From: Dimorphilus gyrociliatus
Taxonomy: Eukaryota > Annelida > Polychaeta > Dinophilidae
DNA length: 64,000 bases
Direction of reading: 5' to 3'
NCBI GenBank assembly: GCA_904063045.1
Contig: CAJFCJ010000023.1
Coordinates: 248,001 to 312,000 of the forward strand
In this document: one piece after another, positions 36,526 to 49,729 of the stretch
How the letters are laid out: each line of letters starts with the position of its first letter
Numbering within the stretch: the first letter of the stretch is position 1
The notes under the pieces: model-generated
Told to the model about the DNA's origin: nothing
Database searches by the model: none
Seen by the model: the letters and a program-made list of their open reading frames with translations, nothing else
Translations under genes and position numbers: made by a program

Positions 36526-38230
36526 AATACCCTTTGAATAATTCAATAAAAGATTATTGAAGTTTGAGTGAAAATGCTCAATTTGTTCTTTTTATCTATC
36601 GTTTAAAGTGGTTAGATATAAGCGATAAAAGATATCTCTTTAATATATTTTTAATATTATATTAAGCAGATTCTTACAAACATATCACAGTAGCAATGAT
36701 ATATGTTTAGTAGGGTAGTTGAACAACGCAAAGAGAGGAGATGGAAAGACATATATAGACGAGGAAAGAAGAAAATGAGATCAGGTTTAATATGGTTTAT
36801 TTAATGTTAATAAGGTAGGAAATGGGAAGATATGAAAACGTATTTTACGTTTGAGTAAAGAGGGCTTTATACCTTTATATGGTATTCTCAAAATATTTGC
36901 AGTATCTACCGTTAATAGTAAAAGATTTTTTTTTATATTCCAACTCCTTAAACGTAAAGAATAATCTCTAAAAAAAGATCCCAAACTAGTAAATTAACAA
37001 GTGCCTTAATCGTTTCTTCCTTGTAGGATGTCTTTGTACTTTCATAGATAAATACATGATCTTATTGACTTGAGAAGACAGAATAACGTAAACATGTCTA
37101 GTTTACCTTTGCGCTTATTGATTTTTAAACGAAAAATGATAAAGGGAAAATGGAAACTGGTAAAGAATTTACATAAATTTTAGGTTTATTATCATAATAG
37201 AAAAAGTTGGTTTACTTACGGAAATTGAATAAATGTTATCTTGAATAGTTGAAGAATTAAAAGTTAATAATTCATTCCTACTTCTCCAACTAAGCACGTG
37301 TCAAACTGAAAAAATTTCATGGGAATTGGAAAGGAAATTGCGATTGTGAGCGTAGATTTCAGACTTTGTGTACTCTTGGATTTATGTAATGTTAGATTGC
37401 GAATGGTTGACGCAAACCTTCTCTGAGCCCGCGATAGGTTTAGTTCTTACGTAAAAGAAAAAGTTAAAGCGTTAATTCTTTGATGTCGAGTGAAAGTTTT
37501 TCTTGTTGAGAACAAAAGATTGTACTTTTTAACTCAATTGACACTTTTTCTCCTATTGAATTAACTAGTCCTACCTATTTTCATCAGTCGAGTCAATACA
37601 ATTCTATAGTTAGTATATATCGTTAATATTACTGCTTTAAGCTTAATTTTATGATTTTAAATTGAATAAAAACCGATAAAATAGTATTTTATACTTTCCG
37701 CTATCTTCTTATCTATAGGCTAAATGAAGTTTGAAGTTTCCCACAGAAAAATGTTAATATACCTCAACTTGAAGATCTGAATAGCGAATCCATGCGTAGA
37801 CCTATGTATATATATATTTTAAGGAATATCGTCCTATACATTCACTTCCCAAACTCGTGGGAGACAATACTATTTGACCTTTGACCGTGTTATACGAAAG
37901 CGAAAAAGGCCATAAACTTTTTTATTCGCTTACAACTATTAACCTTATTTTTTTGGCAATTAGAATAATCATTCTATATCCTATAATCCATTCTTTCGCT
38001 TATTATCCTAAATATAGATATCCTATTCAATAATATCATATTTTACAACGCTCTTTTACTTTTCTTTCTTTCTCTATCTTCTGGCGTTTCCACCTTTCCT
38101 TTCTTCTAATTGAATTGAGAGGTTACCGTATTCCTTAATTAGGTGCTTGTCGCTGAACAATTGCCCTTCTATATTCAAGACTGTATTCTTAACTAAGACT
38201 ATTCTTAGCTCCCAGAATTGACAATTCCAC

Positions 38231-38891
38231 TACGGTGTACAACGTTTCATATAATAAAATGTATCAATTCTTTCAAACTGTTTAATACACAATGATAACA
38301 ATTCCGTACAGGGCATTCAGATCACTTTTAACAATTTTGCATATCAATTATCCCGGTCTTTTGAAAACTATTCAGAAATTCTTTACCCTGCTTGATCTCA
38401 TTTGTTAGAATATTCGCTCTGGCCTTCTGGGATTTGAAATTGCAAGGTCTTTTGGGAGCATCATAGTTCTTATACTGACTTGATCACTTTGAGAAAAATG
38501 TGAAAAAGACTGGTAAAGTTAAATTATCCCATCAGAATATTAGGTATTATATATAGGAATTTTGTAAAATATTAACTCAGCTCTTTGATTGGAGGAGATT
38601 TGTTCATTTTGGTTTTAACATACATTTTGTATCCTTGTCTTGTAAGGTCTTAAAAGGTTTACTATTTTAAACGTACAAACGACGTTAACTATACAATACT
38701 TATAATCACTAGTTTAAAAATAGTAACTTTAAATAATTTATTCTTTCACTAATAGCCTCTCTATGACTTCTTAAATTAAGAAAGGCCAGAAAGTTCTATT
38801 TCAGGTCTTAGCCTTACTGGTAATTCTAGTATCTTGAAAATTTCAATACAAGGAATTGATTGAAAAATTACGGTGCACAACGTTTCATATA
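38231..38891 (+). repeat. Duplicated 23-bp element, part of a small dispersed repeat
   Basis: TACGGTG, then one variable base, then ACAACGTTTCATATA, occurs at 38231-38253 and 38869-38891 with one mismatch. The second copy continues into TGTCTATATGAAAATATAA (38893-38911), which recurs with one mismatch at 45302-45320. This suggests fragments of one low-copy repeat family. Confidence 0.6.
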
Positions 38892-41800
38892 CTGTCTATA
38901 TGAAAATATAAATTGCACCTATTGCATTAATCGCTTTTACATCCGATCCCAGAATGTAAGGGGGAGAGTGAAAAAAAAGCCTCTTATTCTATAAATACAA
39001 TTATTGTTAATGAAGCAAAGTGATGTAAAAATTGTTTACTTGGTTACTTTTAGTAAATTAATTGTAGCTTTTCGTCCATAATGTTTTGACCTATTGGAAA
39101 GCAAGGATTCTATTTTCCCTTATTGGGAATTATCGTTAGTATTATCTATTAGTATTTTGTATAGAAATATATGTTTCTTTTTTTTTTCATGAGTGAAATA
39201 TCGTTCAGTTTCATTTTTCTTCTAAATGTTAGATAAAAGACTACTAAAATCAATGCTTTCGTGTATATTTGACACTCTATCCATTTCTTGGCTTACTTTT
39301 CCTGTCCATCACGGAACATTTTCTATAGGTTCGACGTATTTTCTTATTTACTTTTACGCTATAGACACGTCTTCAAAACTTCCGTTAGTCGTCTGGAAGG
39401 ATTACAACAAACGAACGATAAACAAACAAACGTGCATAGATGTATCCCGTTTTAAGTTGACCAAACCCTCTTTACATGCCTTTCTGAAAGAAATTAAATG
39501 AATTTGTTGAATTTTAAAGTAAAGTACAGTGTTTGGTATAAATTTAGAAATTAACGGATTATACCTTTCTCCTCTCTTCTTTTCGTACAAGCAATATACC
39601 AATGTACAGTATAAGTATACAAACACCTACAAACACGCATTTTCCCTCTCTCTTTCACTCTCTCTTGATTAAATTTAGTTTTGTAATTGCTGTGAATCTT
39701 CTTCAAAATCAAAATATCTCCGTATTTCTTATATAGGTTCTAGTTGAAATAAATTCCTATTAGAAAGAGATTGAGAAAGAAGTGATCTACTTTCCTCTTC
39801 TGTACTATATTCCGATGAACTATTAAGTCTTTTTGTAATAATCTACCAATAGATTTCATCGCATGTTTTGATTCATTCAACCTATTATTACTATTTGTCT
39901 ATGCATTGTTAGATTTTGAATCCTATTGAATTTTAATTCTCAAGCTAAGCTTTTCATGCTTCGGTATGACTGTAATTATTTCAAATTCTCTTTTCCTTTC
40001 TCTCTTTATACGATATATTTCATTATTTCGAAATGTTCCTTTTTATATTTAAATATTAAAGAAGTGTTTTATTTCACTTCTGCGTGGAGCTGCTTCCTTA
40101 TCCTTTTCACTATTTGCATATTATAGAAATTTCTTTTTATTTTCCAAAGTTTCCACCTTCGATTAATACGATTCTCATCAAATCTCGTCTCCAGTTTTCA
40201 GTTGTAAGACTATTGAATATTCGTTTTATCCCATTCCTCTCACAATAAACTAAGTATAAGATTGAATTAATTATCATCAGCCTGAAGCTGATTTCTAGTG
40301 AATCGTTTTTCGCTAATATGACGAATATCACTACTATTGTTGAAATATGTATAAATGTGCCGAGAATCTTGTCTCAACCACCTTACTTTCCTACTTTTAA
40401 TGGTTTTTCTATTAGTATATTAGAAGTAAAAGCAGAGTTGATAGTTAGTTAGTTTTTGGCAACATTCTAGTCCATTACTCGTCCTGGATCGCTGCCTATC
40501 TTGAAATAGAGCCATATAAGATCGGAAGCTATACCCTTTCTCAGCCTTTTGACTATTAATGAGAAAGTTTTCTAAAATGTCATCTCTAGTAATGTAAAAA
40601 GAGAATTCTTTTGAAATTGATATCAATTAATAACAGTCATTATTTCCTACAACAAATTTAATTTTACTTGAAGTTTACTAAGAACCTAATAAAATTAATT
40701 AGGAAATTTGGCTACATATGATGAAAATATCCTTGTAAGTATAAACCAGACAATTGTAAAGTATTCTCTATTTTCCCATTTCATTGTTTTCTTTTTTGAA
40801 ATTCAAATTGAAGAATATTCATTGATTTACTTACAAAATGACAAAATACTATTTCAATTATCGAAGAGGACCTATTTTCTCTATATGAATATTAATATAA
40901 AAGCAGCTTTTAGGTGAAAATTGTTATGATTTTAATCGATATTATGAATTAATCAATTGATTTTTTATTATGGAATGTATTTGAATTCTTTATTTCTTAA
41001 TATATCTTTAATGGAAAAGTATTTAAGCTTATCTCAAAATGAACAAACTTTACAGAGTAGAATAGGGAACCCAATAACTTTTCGTCTGCTTTAGAGGAGG
41101 GTTTAGGTTGCTCAAAAATTCTAAATATATCTACAATTTGTTGCAGTAAAAGTTACAATTCTGTATGAGTTTTTTTGCCTAAATGTAATTTTGGAAAAGG
41201 AATACATTTATATCAAATGAACAATGTTTTCCTTCTTAGCTATAATTTTGATATTTGAAAATTTCCTATAATCTCTTATTCGTCAGAAATGATATTATTA
41301 TAATAAAAGAATTTTGTAAATTTTAACACAGTGGTAAGAATATTAAAACTATTTAAAAAGTTCATTTATTCTACAGTAATCATAATTTGTTCATTGTGAA
41401 GACGTTTTCCTTTATGACTAGTGTTTAATCAAGTCTTCCAAGGAATCATTAATGTTCTGCTTCTAAATTTATATTAAAAGTTGTAGAACTATTAGAATCA
41501 TGATCAGAAGACATTAAAAGTAACAATATGTTGACTAAACCATCTTAATATATATGCATTACTCGTCAATTATTATTCTGAATAAGATAATAAATTATTT
41601 TAGTATAAGGTACCTAGTTATCGTTACAGACAGTGTGGGATATATGGAATAATTAACATTTTATACGAAATGCATCCCATATTTTCCTCCCCAGCAGACA
41701 AAAAACTAAAGGGTTACCTGTTCTATGATGTCAACTAAAATTTGAATAAAAATGATGAGTTGCGCAACGAGAATTCTAACTAGTAAACATTCTATTAAAA

Positions 41801-42560
41801 GATGCTTTTTTATAGAAGATAAACACGACAGTTATCTTTAATAAACCCTTAATTTTCAGGTAGATGGGCTATAAATTCTTTAGGAATTTCATCAAGTTGT
41901 TAAGGATTTTGAAAAGACCTTATAATACCAGCTAATTACTATATTTTAACTGAAAAAGTATAATATAGTATATTATTATGGCATAAAGTCACTATAGATC
42001 ATTATTGAAGGTGAATTGCTCTTTTTGGAAGAAAGGACTAAAAGGCAAAAAGAAAAATGTATTTATGTTTTAGAAATGTATGTATTTAAACAAAATTAAT
42101 GGGGAGGGGGCAGGAAAGAGAGTATTATAGTTAGGCTAACCAAGAGCAAGAGCCTGAGTTGTCAAGTTAGTTAAGGTTCGTTTGGCAAATAGAAATCGTA
42201 AAGTAATTGAAATAGTACAGTGGAAAGAAGAACTAAAGACGTCTTGAATTCAAATTTGAAGTAATATCTTTAAATGAAACTAAAAGGATGAAAGAAAGCT
42301 TAAAAGTTGACAGTTTACTTAAATCTATTATAAATAAGCTTCAGAGTTCTAATGTATATATAAACGCTTATATAATAGAAAATCTCTACTTAGAGTAACT
42401 GCCAATGACTTTTTAATAGTAATTGTATGGTTTACATTTTAATTAGTAAATAATTTATGTAACTTTTATAATAAATTAAATTGATAACATAAAAACTTCA
42501 AATGGTCATATTTAATAAACAAAACAACAAATATAGAGCAGTTTGTTTTATATACAAAAG

Positions 42561-42620
42561 AGAGAGAGAGAGACAGAAAGAGAGACAGAGAGATAGAGAG
42601 ACAGAAAGAGAGAAAGAAAA
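42561..42620. repeat. (GA)n-rich simple repeat
   Basis: Imperfect GA tract interrupted by GACA and GATA units. Confidence 0.9.
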
Positions 42621-44614
42621 ATAATAAGAGTAGGTATATTGTAAAGAAACATAATAATCATTATTATTCCCCTACATCCAATTAACACAGTTTATCTCTT
42701 ATCAAGCAGTTTCTTTGAAATTTTAAAGAAAATGATTATATTTTAATTATTACAATAGAGAATATTTAGTTTATGGGACTGTGAAATGAACGACCAAGAG
42801 ATAATTTTACTTTTATTCATGGTGGAATATAGTTTAAATTTTATTATTTAAGTAATAAAATTAAGAAGAAAAACGGAGGAAAACAAGTAGAAAAGTTAAT
42901 AAGACAAATGATAAATTGAGTTTATATAATTTTCAATAAAAGTTCAACCAAACTAATAATTCTTTATTAATAGATGAACGTTCTATTTGCTCTTTTTAAG
43001 CTTTGTGTAGTAGAAGTATATATCTCTATAAAACAGAATAAACTAGTGGAAAAGAGTACAGTATTGCTGCAAATGTTATGCTTAAGTTTGCCCTTTGTAA
43101 GAACGGAAACTGCCATTGGCTGACTATTCTAAAATAAATTACAATGTATGCAAAAACGAAATACTCCAACAATTCACTTTTAGTTACGGTCCTTCTTCAT
43201 GCGTCAGGTTTGTACAGTTTTTCTAGTTGAATAAACTTTCTTTATATATTAAGTCGACTTTTTAGAACAAAACAAAAAGGATATTTTTTATTAACTAAAA
43301 GGAAAAGGAAATTAAGAGAGAGAATTTAAAAATAACTTTAAATTATTAAAAGAAAATCATCTTAACGAAGGCTATATCAATAAAATATGCGAAATGATTT
43401 AAATACTCGAATATCTCTTAGAGAGAAATAATAAAAAGTTATAGTTGGTTAACAGAATAATGATTAGACTATATCAACATAAAAAGTGCAAAGTATCGCA
43501 TAAAAGATTCAGATTATTGCGTTATTAATTATTATATTAGATCCGTATTGGATAAATTAATTTATTAACTAAAGCTAGTCATAAAAAATGGAAATAACTT
43601 GAAAAAGAGTCAAATACTTAAAGGCCAAGTTATTTTTAAATATATAGTATTATTTCGTGCTTTTACAATTGGCTTTTCTTTTACCTTACTACAAGATGAT
43701 TATTGTTTAATAGTTTTACCAATTTTTTATTATAAAATCAAACCAATAATACAAGTTTATACAATCAAAAATTTACGGGAACAAAATCTATAGAAAAGGA
43801 TCGATTTAGTAGGAGTATGGCAAAAGAAAAGACAGATAGAGAGAATGGAAGAGAGGAAAAGAAAGACAGAGACAGAGGGAAGACAGGAAAGAGAGAAATT
43901 AGGAAAAAATGAAGCAAATAGGCGGAGAAAGAAAGGAAAAAATGAAAAAATAACAGTTAATAGTAAAAGAGTTGTGGAAATGATTAAATGATAAAAAGTT
44001 TGTGTACGTTTTATTCATAATAGGAAAAGGTAAATTAGGGAAAAATTTCAAGCTGGGAAATAATTAAAGTTACATAAAAAGTTACCTAGCCTGTATAAAA
44101 CACAACGTCCGGATGCTGTTAATGTACATGAGAAAGTAAAAAGGAGTTTTGTATATTTGTCAATTTCCGCTCTGTAGGTGGCTAAAACATGGAAAAAAAT
44201 AGTATTTCTTCACATCACTTTGCTATATAATTATTTCAGTTTCACAAATAGTAAAATACTATTTAACATTTGTTTAGATCTATTGCCTCATTTAATGATA
44301 CTAGTTAAAGACATAACGCCCCCTCCACCCCTCATAAAACAAGCTACAAAGTGTCCCCGTTTTAAGAGCAAGTGATGGTGATTTATCTTATTCTCCTCTA
44401 ATCAAAAATTAAAAGAAATATTTACATTGAATGTTTTAATTGAACAATTAACAGAAGTAAATGAAAGGAGAGATACACTGATAAGGTTAAATTTTTTAAC
44501 CTGCTAAGCCCCACATAATTTTGAATTAAATGCATTTTTTTAATTGCAGTTTGCTTATTTTTTTTTTGATTTTTTCCTATTTTCTTTTCTTTTTCCTTGG
44601 AAGAATAGATAATA

Positions 44615-44887
44615 ATGAAGAGCTTTAGTTGCGGTTACCTTCTTATTATTATGTTGTCCATAATTACGTGGGCTGAATCGCATCCTTTGGATACATTACA
44701 TGTATTGAATAGAGAATTGGAGAGCGCTAAACTACGTTTGGAAAATACTATGAAGGATATTGAGAAACGGGATAGTAACGACAAAGATTATGGCTGGGGA
44801 GGCGGTAGATGGGGTAAAAGATCGGCTGAAAAAGTGTATAGATACGAAAGAGACGTCGATCACGTACAGCCAGCTATCGATGATTAA
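44615..44887 (+). CDS. Neuropeptide precursor with one W-amide peptide (YGWGGGRW-amide type)
   Basis: Single-exon frame of 90 codons. Residues 1 to about 22 form a signal peptide (hydrophobic YLLIIMLSIITWA, cleavage near AES). An acidic and leucine-rich spacer follows, ending in the dibasic site KR at about residues 51-52. Next come 14 residues, DSNDKDYGWGGGRW, then G-K-R, the standard signal for proteolysis at KR and C-terminal amidation from the glycine. The predicted product is DSNDKDYGWGGGRW-amide. A C-terminal peptide rich in acidic residues follows. Two tryptophans separated by four residues, with amidation of the second, recall the W(X)nW-amide (myoinhibitory/allatostatin-B) class, though that class usually has six residues between and several copies per precursor. 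Only one copy is present here. A pyrimidine-rich tract and AG just before the ATG (about 44560-44603) may be a splice acceptor of a 5' non-coding exon or a trans-splice site. Confidence 0.8.
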   Translation: MKSFSCGYLLIIMLSIITWAESHPLDTLHVLNRELESAKLRLENTMKDIEKRDSNDKDYGWGGGRWGKRSAEKVYRYERDVDHVQPAIDD

Positions 44888-45822
44888 TGTAGTCAGTTTC
44901 AATCTATAAACACCTCAGAACAAATATAAATATAAATAAGAATATAAATATAAATGTAAATGTTAAAGGAAACTTTACTGCTAAATGTTTTGTGATGATG
45001 ATGGTTATTGAAAAAATACAAAATTCAGCTTTTAGTATACTTATTTCTTATTTACAGTTTAGCTTTAGGTTTCCTTTAGAATTTTCCGTATAGTTTGGTT
45101 TATTGAAGGCGTGACGGTAACAAGGATGGAAGATGGACGAACGAATGTTGGATAGATATATAATAGGTAAACAAAGTAAAAGAGAAAAAAACAATACATA
45201 ATAGTTATTTTGAAGGTAGTTTGCCTTCTTATTTTTCTATCATGCAATCTAATCGTCCACAAATCAATAAAACACTCGACAGGATATAATTTCCACTACA
45301 ATGTCTATATGAAGATATAATTAATGAAATGACAGCCTTATTTTTATGCAAAACATTCTATATGTTCATTTTAAAACTTATTTGGCTCCATCTATAGTAG
45401 ACTAGAGACATATTTAGCGAGGGAATGAGAAACAAATCAAAGATTTGTTCGTAACTAGTCGAGTACTACCACAAAACCAGTCTGTAAAACATTGTATAAA
45501 ATTGTAAACTAAATTAGCAGTTGGGCAAATGATAAGAAAAGAATGAATGAGAAATTTCCCAACAGTATTACCAGTGAGGATATGGATAAAATGAGACTCT
45601 TTTTTAGTTTATTTAGCGTATAAATACAGCATTTTATGTATAATAGAAAGAAAACTGGAACTGTATATACTGATATACAGTATATCTATATATATACTGT
45701 ATACATATTTCAATAACTGATGATTAAAAACACCATATATATAAAACAAAATATACACATGAATATAAACGAGGGCATCAATGAAACGCTATAAGAAGAA
45801 AGTAGAACTGATAGCGAGGGTG

Positions 45823-45841
45823 TGAGAGAGAGAGAGAGAGA
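45823..45841. repeat. (GA)n microsatellite
   Basis: About nine GA units. Confidence 0.9.
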
Positions 45842-46221
45842 TAAATATGCATGTATTTTGTTCTACTGTGTATTTGCGTGATAGCTGTCAGAAATGTGCG
45901 TGTTTATTGTATAAAAAAAATGGCACATTTAGCTCTTTTATATAGTTTAAGGGTTAGATTTATAACTGTTACATTGTTTCATATGGGAATTTCATAATTG
46001 TCAAAATGGCTGTTTACGACAAATAATAATCGATATATTGATTTTTTTCTCTCATATGAAATGATTAGGTATACAGTATAACATCAACAAATATACAAAA
46101 TTCGATCAATCAATTTATACACTTTAAATGTAATTGCTAAATATATAGATTCATACATTATGCAAATTATTTATTTGCAGTTTAGCTATGTATACTGTAT
46201 ACATATATACATATCTATATA

Positions 46222-46323
<102 letters not shown>

Positions 46324-46806
46324 GCATATTATATGTTTTTATTATCATATTGGGGATAATGTATGGATTTATGCATAGTAATAGAAATTCAATTGTAGTA
46401 TGTATCGTAGTATTTATAATAATACTGTTCGACCTAGAAATAGCGTCCTTGAAGGAAAAAAACGCTGCTTTTATCGTGACGCCCCAGTGCAGTATGTTAA
46501 TGAGCAAGTTCATTTTGATGTGTAGGTGGAACGATTTGTATTTAGTGAACTTGATATCGCTAAAATACTATTTAAATTTGTTTATGTCTAGACTAAGGTT
46601 GTGATATTATTTAATACTGCAAAACGAAAAATAAAACTAGGTAAGTAACATTGCATAAAACAGGGAACAGAGGGAAAGCTGGTATACCAACACCCCTGAG
46701 AACGTCACGCAATTCTCCTGTCTTAAAGTGAGATCAGTCGGTGCAGCAGAAAACAGCTGAGCGTTCGATTTGCCAACAGAATTGAGAAATCAAAATAAAA
46801 GGTTGC

Positions 46807-48304
46807 ATGGCTGCTGAAATGACTGATAAAGACCCAGCAACTATATCTTTGTCTGGAGATGTTGAAAAGAAGCAGGCTAGTAAAGAATCTCTTCCAGAGA
46901 CGAGAGAAGTCAACATTCACCAACGAGATCCGGCTAATATTAACGATTATATAAAGGTGAGTGTCTAATTGTATTTTCTTAGGCCTACTTTGATGCATGC
47001 AAGAATAATTTAATGTGGTAATGAAAAACTCATTACACTTATAAACAGAGACTGAGAAAGGGTGTGCTAGAGAGAGATAGAGTGACAGAGAATATGAGAT
47101 GGGAGGCAAAGAGGGAAAAGGAGAGACAAAGAGAAAGAGGGAAAAGGAGGGAAAACGAGAGACAGACAAATATATAGATAGGCAGACAGAAGGCAGGCAA
47201 GCATGGATTGAGGGAGGGAGCGAGAAAAACAGATAGAGAGAGAGAGAGAGAGAAAGAGAGAGAAATAAATAAAGCGACGAAGGGAGAAAGAGAGAAAGAG
47301 AGAGAAAATCAATAGAACGCGCTTATACATTATGCATGCATTTTCTGAAAAAATTGACTCAGCATCTGTTTTGCTTTTTTATGCCCTAATTCAAATATTT
47401 TTAATTTCGTTTTTATACAAATTATTTAGATGATCTTGAATAAAACTCGTAGCTGATTTATGGATGTTGTGTTTAAAATAATAAAAATAAATTAAGACTC
47501 CAGCTGCATCAATCTATTCTCATACAATCTATTCAATCAAACTATTAAACGTGTTTGCTCTCTTCCAGATTAAATTTCACGATGTCTTTGCCGAACCAGA
47601 TGAGGAAGTGTTCAGCTTTGATAAAATTTGGGAGCTATCCTTTAAGGTTTTATTCTTTTCTATTCAACTGAATTAAACACCTGAAATATTTAGGAAACAT
47701 ACCGGCATGCATACAGACAACAAATAAATAGAACAAAACACTGTATATAAATAAAATATCATATATGAATCGATGATTCCTAAACTCTCTTTTTTTTTGC
47801 CTTCTTTAATTAACAGGTTTTTACCCAAACTAAGATGTGGTGCTATAGGATCACATCGATTATTCTAGCATTACCCCTAACAGTCTGCTGGGCTTTATAC
47901 TTTGGTTGTTTGGCGTTCTGTAACATTTGGTGTTGTGTTCCTTTCATGAAGGTTCGTATTAAAATATACTATATACATATGAATAAATGAATAATAAGAG
48001 GGAAACGGAAGAACGAAAGGGAAGAACGAAAGAAAAAAAAATAAGAAGAGTAAAAATCTGGGAGGGGGGAGGGCAGTGGAAGGGCAATAATAGAATTAGA
48101 TGAGAAAGAGGCATTTAGCCGGGCTGTTTATCATTTAACGGTTTCGATTTAACTATTAATTTATTTCAGGGCCTTGATATAGAATGTATGTGTATACGAA
48201 AAATTTGGGGATTGTTTATCAACGTTTTTTGCGTCCCGCTATTTGACGCCTACGGGCGCTGCTGTTCGCGGATGAGAATGAACGTTCAGCTGGAAAAAGT
48301 CTAG
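46807..48304 (+). CDS. Caveolin
   Basis: Four exons, 46807-46956, 47569-47646, 47817-47951 and 48170-48304, all joined in phase 0, give 165 residues, within the usual caveolin range. The N-terminal 50 residues are hydrophilic. Exon 2 carries the family signature FHDVFAEP (FEDVIAEP in vertebrates). The scaffolding region follows as FDKIWELSFKVFTQTKMWCYR across the exon 2/3 border. The intramembrane hairpin ITSIILALPLTVCW...FCNIWCCVPF keeps the helix-breaking proline at its turn. Exon 4 holds the C-terminal amphipathic part with several cysteines (ECMC, VFC, RCC), likely palmitoylation sites. Caveolins oligomerise into discs in the inner leaflet of the plasma membrane and shape caveolae, organising signalling and lipid. 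A stop in frame upstream of the ATG supports this start. Which paralogue of caveolin it is cannot be told by eye. Confidence 0.93.
47225..47310. repeat. (GA)n-rich simple repeat in caveolin intron 1
   Basis: Purine tract of GA/GAGAAA units within the 612-bp first intron, with looser GA-rich sequence from about 47060. Confidence 0.9.
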
Positions 48305-49627
48305 AGAAGGAGAATACTTTGCTAAATGTTGTAATTGCTTTTACAAGAAGATATTTTAGTCTCTTTATTCGTAAACAAAAGCATAAAACAAGTCACAATT
48401 TATCGCTTAGCTTAACAGAAACAAAAACAAAGAGTACGTAACATACTCGTTCAGCTTAAAACTTTTATCTTTCATTTTTTACAATATACAATACAAACAT
48501 ACAAACATATAGACCTACACGCATACACAATATGCATAAATATCCTTTCAATATCTGTATATGGTTGTACAACTAATTTGCTGTATATAAATATAGACAT
48601 ACGTATATGGATATACCGTATTTATGTTAAGAGTGGGAGTTTTTCCAATAACCACTCTTGAAATACCAAAAAAAGTGTGCTTATATTGTTAACATAGCTT
48701 TTTTAACGCTGTATCTATACACAACATTTCAATTGAAAGAATATGTGTATAAATACGGATAAACAGCATTTCGTTTTTCTATGCTTTTTACAGTTTTCGA
48801 TGTATATTTTAATTGCCGTTTAAACGTCTAATCTCCCCAATTATTTAATCTTGTATAATGAAGGAACTTTATAACTTTAATCTCTATTTTAACTTTTCTG
48901 AGTGCATTTATTTTGCTAAGTATTTAGTTTTTTAACTTTTCTGCTTATTAAGTATTATGTGTATGTTTGATGGAAAAATTATTTTTTTACCAGTTTTCTT
49001 GCCGTTCCCAGCTAAAAAAATTTTCTTTTTGAACTTTCTCTTGCGCAACAAACACCCACATACACATATATATATATTTACTGTATATATGTGTCTCAAA
49101 TCTCCATAGACTTAAGCTTATTGCAAAATAGATAGTAGACAAAATAGATAGAAAGAAAGAAACAGATTAAGTAAGAAAGAGAGAAAAGAAAATAAACGAT
49201 AGTAGAAAAATTGCTATTAATTGTAAATGAAATTTAAGAGACTAAGAAAAAAAATACTTTTTCCTATATTTCATTGTTGCATTTTAACTTCCCCAGCTAC
49301 ATTGCTGCCAAACTATGGACTTTTTAAATAGGTGTTGTCGAAATCGAAATATTTTGTAATTATCAGCTTTAATGTTCAGTAAGCTGTTTATATACATATA
49401 TTACCCGTACAATGAAAGATAAAACAAATAAGAAATACAAGTTCGTGTACTTTCGCGACGAATTTTGCGTAGTAGAGTCTACATTGATCTTAATCCCTTC
49501 TTTACAAAATCGTTTAAAGAATATTCAACCGGTTATATTATCATTAGTGTTATTTTGTGGAAAATTCCTCCTTTCTATCGTTTCTTTATAAGATGATAGG
49601 TGTCTCTGCAATAGAGGAACGAACAAA
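48305..49627. other. Intergenic interval downstream of caveolin
   Basis: No exon was recognised. AT-rich, with TA tracts near 49066 and an ACGTCTAAT sequence at about 48825. The caveolin 3' untranslated region should start here. Confidence 0.5.
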
Positions 49628-49729
49628 CTATAATCCAGCATAACTTTCTTCTGTCTCTTCCTTCTTTAAATGAGCTTTAAGGGATCTTTCTTTTAATTCA
49701 TCCGATTCAATCGCAATATTTAATATGCC
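49628..49729 (-). CDS. Orphan candidate terminal exon, product unknown
   Basis: After a pyrimidine-rich acceptor (TTTTTCTTTAG on the minus strand) a phase-0 frame of 33 codons runs to a TAG. The peptide is strongly charged: GILNIAIESDELKERSLKAH, then a lysine/glutamate-rich end closing in ESYAGL. It has the look of a helical C-terminal tail. I could not find matching upstream exons on the minus strand between here and 55 kb, so the parent gene is unknown. It may lie beyond a long intron that overlaps the otopetrin gene on the other strand. A chance open frame is possible. Confidence 0.3.
   Translation of the reverse strand, partial: GILNIAIESDELKERSLKAHLKKEETEESYAGL

Larger units (their letters stand above)
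36526..44614. other. 8 kb gene-poor interval
   Basis: No exon with recognisable similarity was found on either strand. A short duplicated element lies at 38231-38253 and 38869-38891, with part of its flank again at 45302-45320. (GA)-rich tracts occur at 42561-42620 and 43836-43900. Open frames such as 39226-39501 and 36787-36984 lack a recognisable product, a codon bias or splice context. Confidence 0.5.

Noticed and set aside
46723-47330. Minus-strand open frames across caveolin exon 1 and intron 1
   Set aside because: Antisense to real coding sequence and to a GA repeat.
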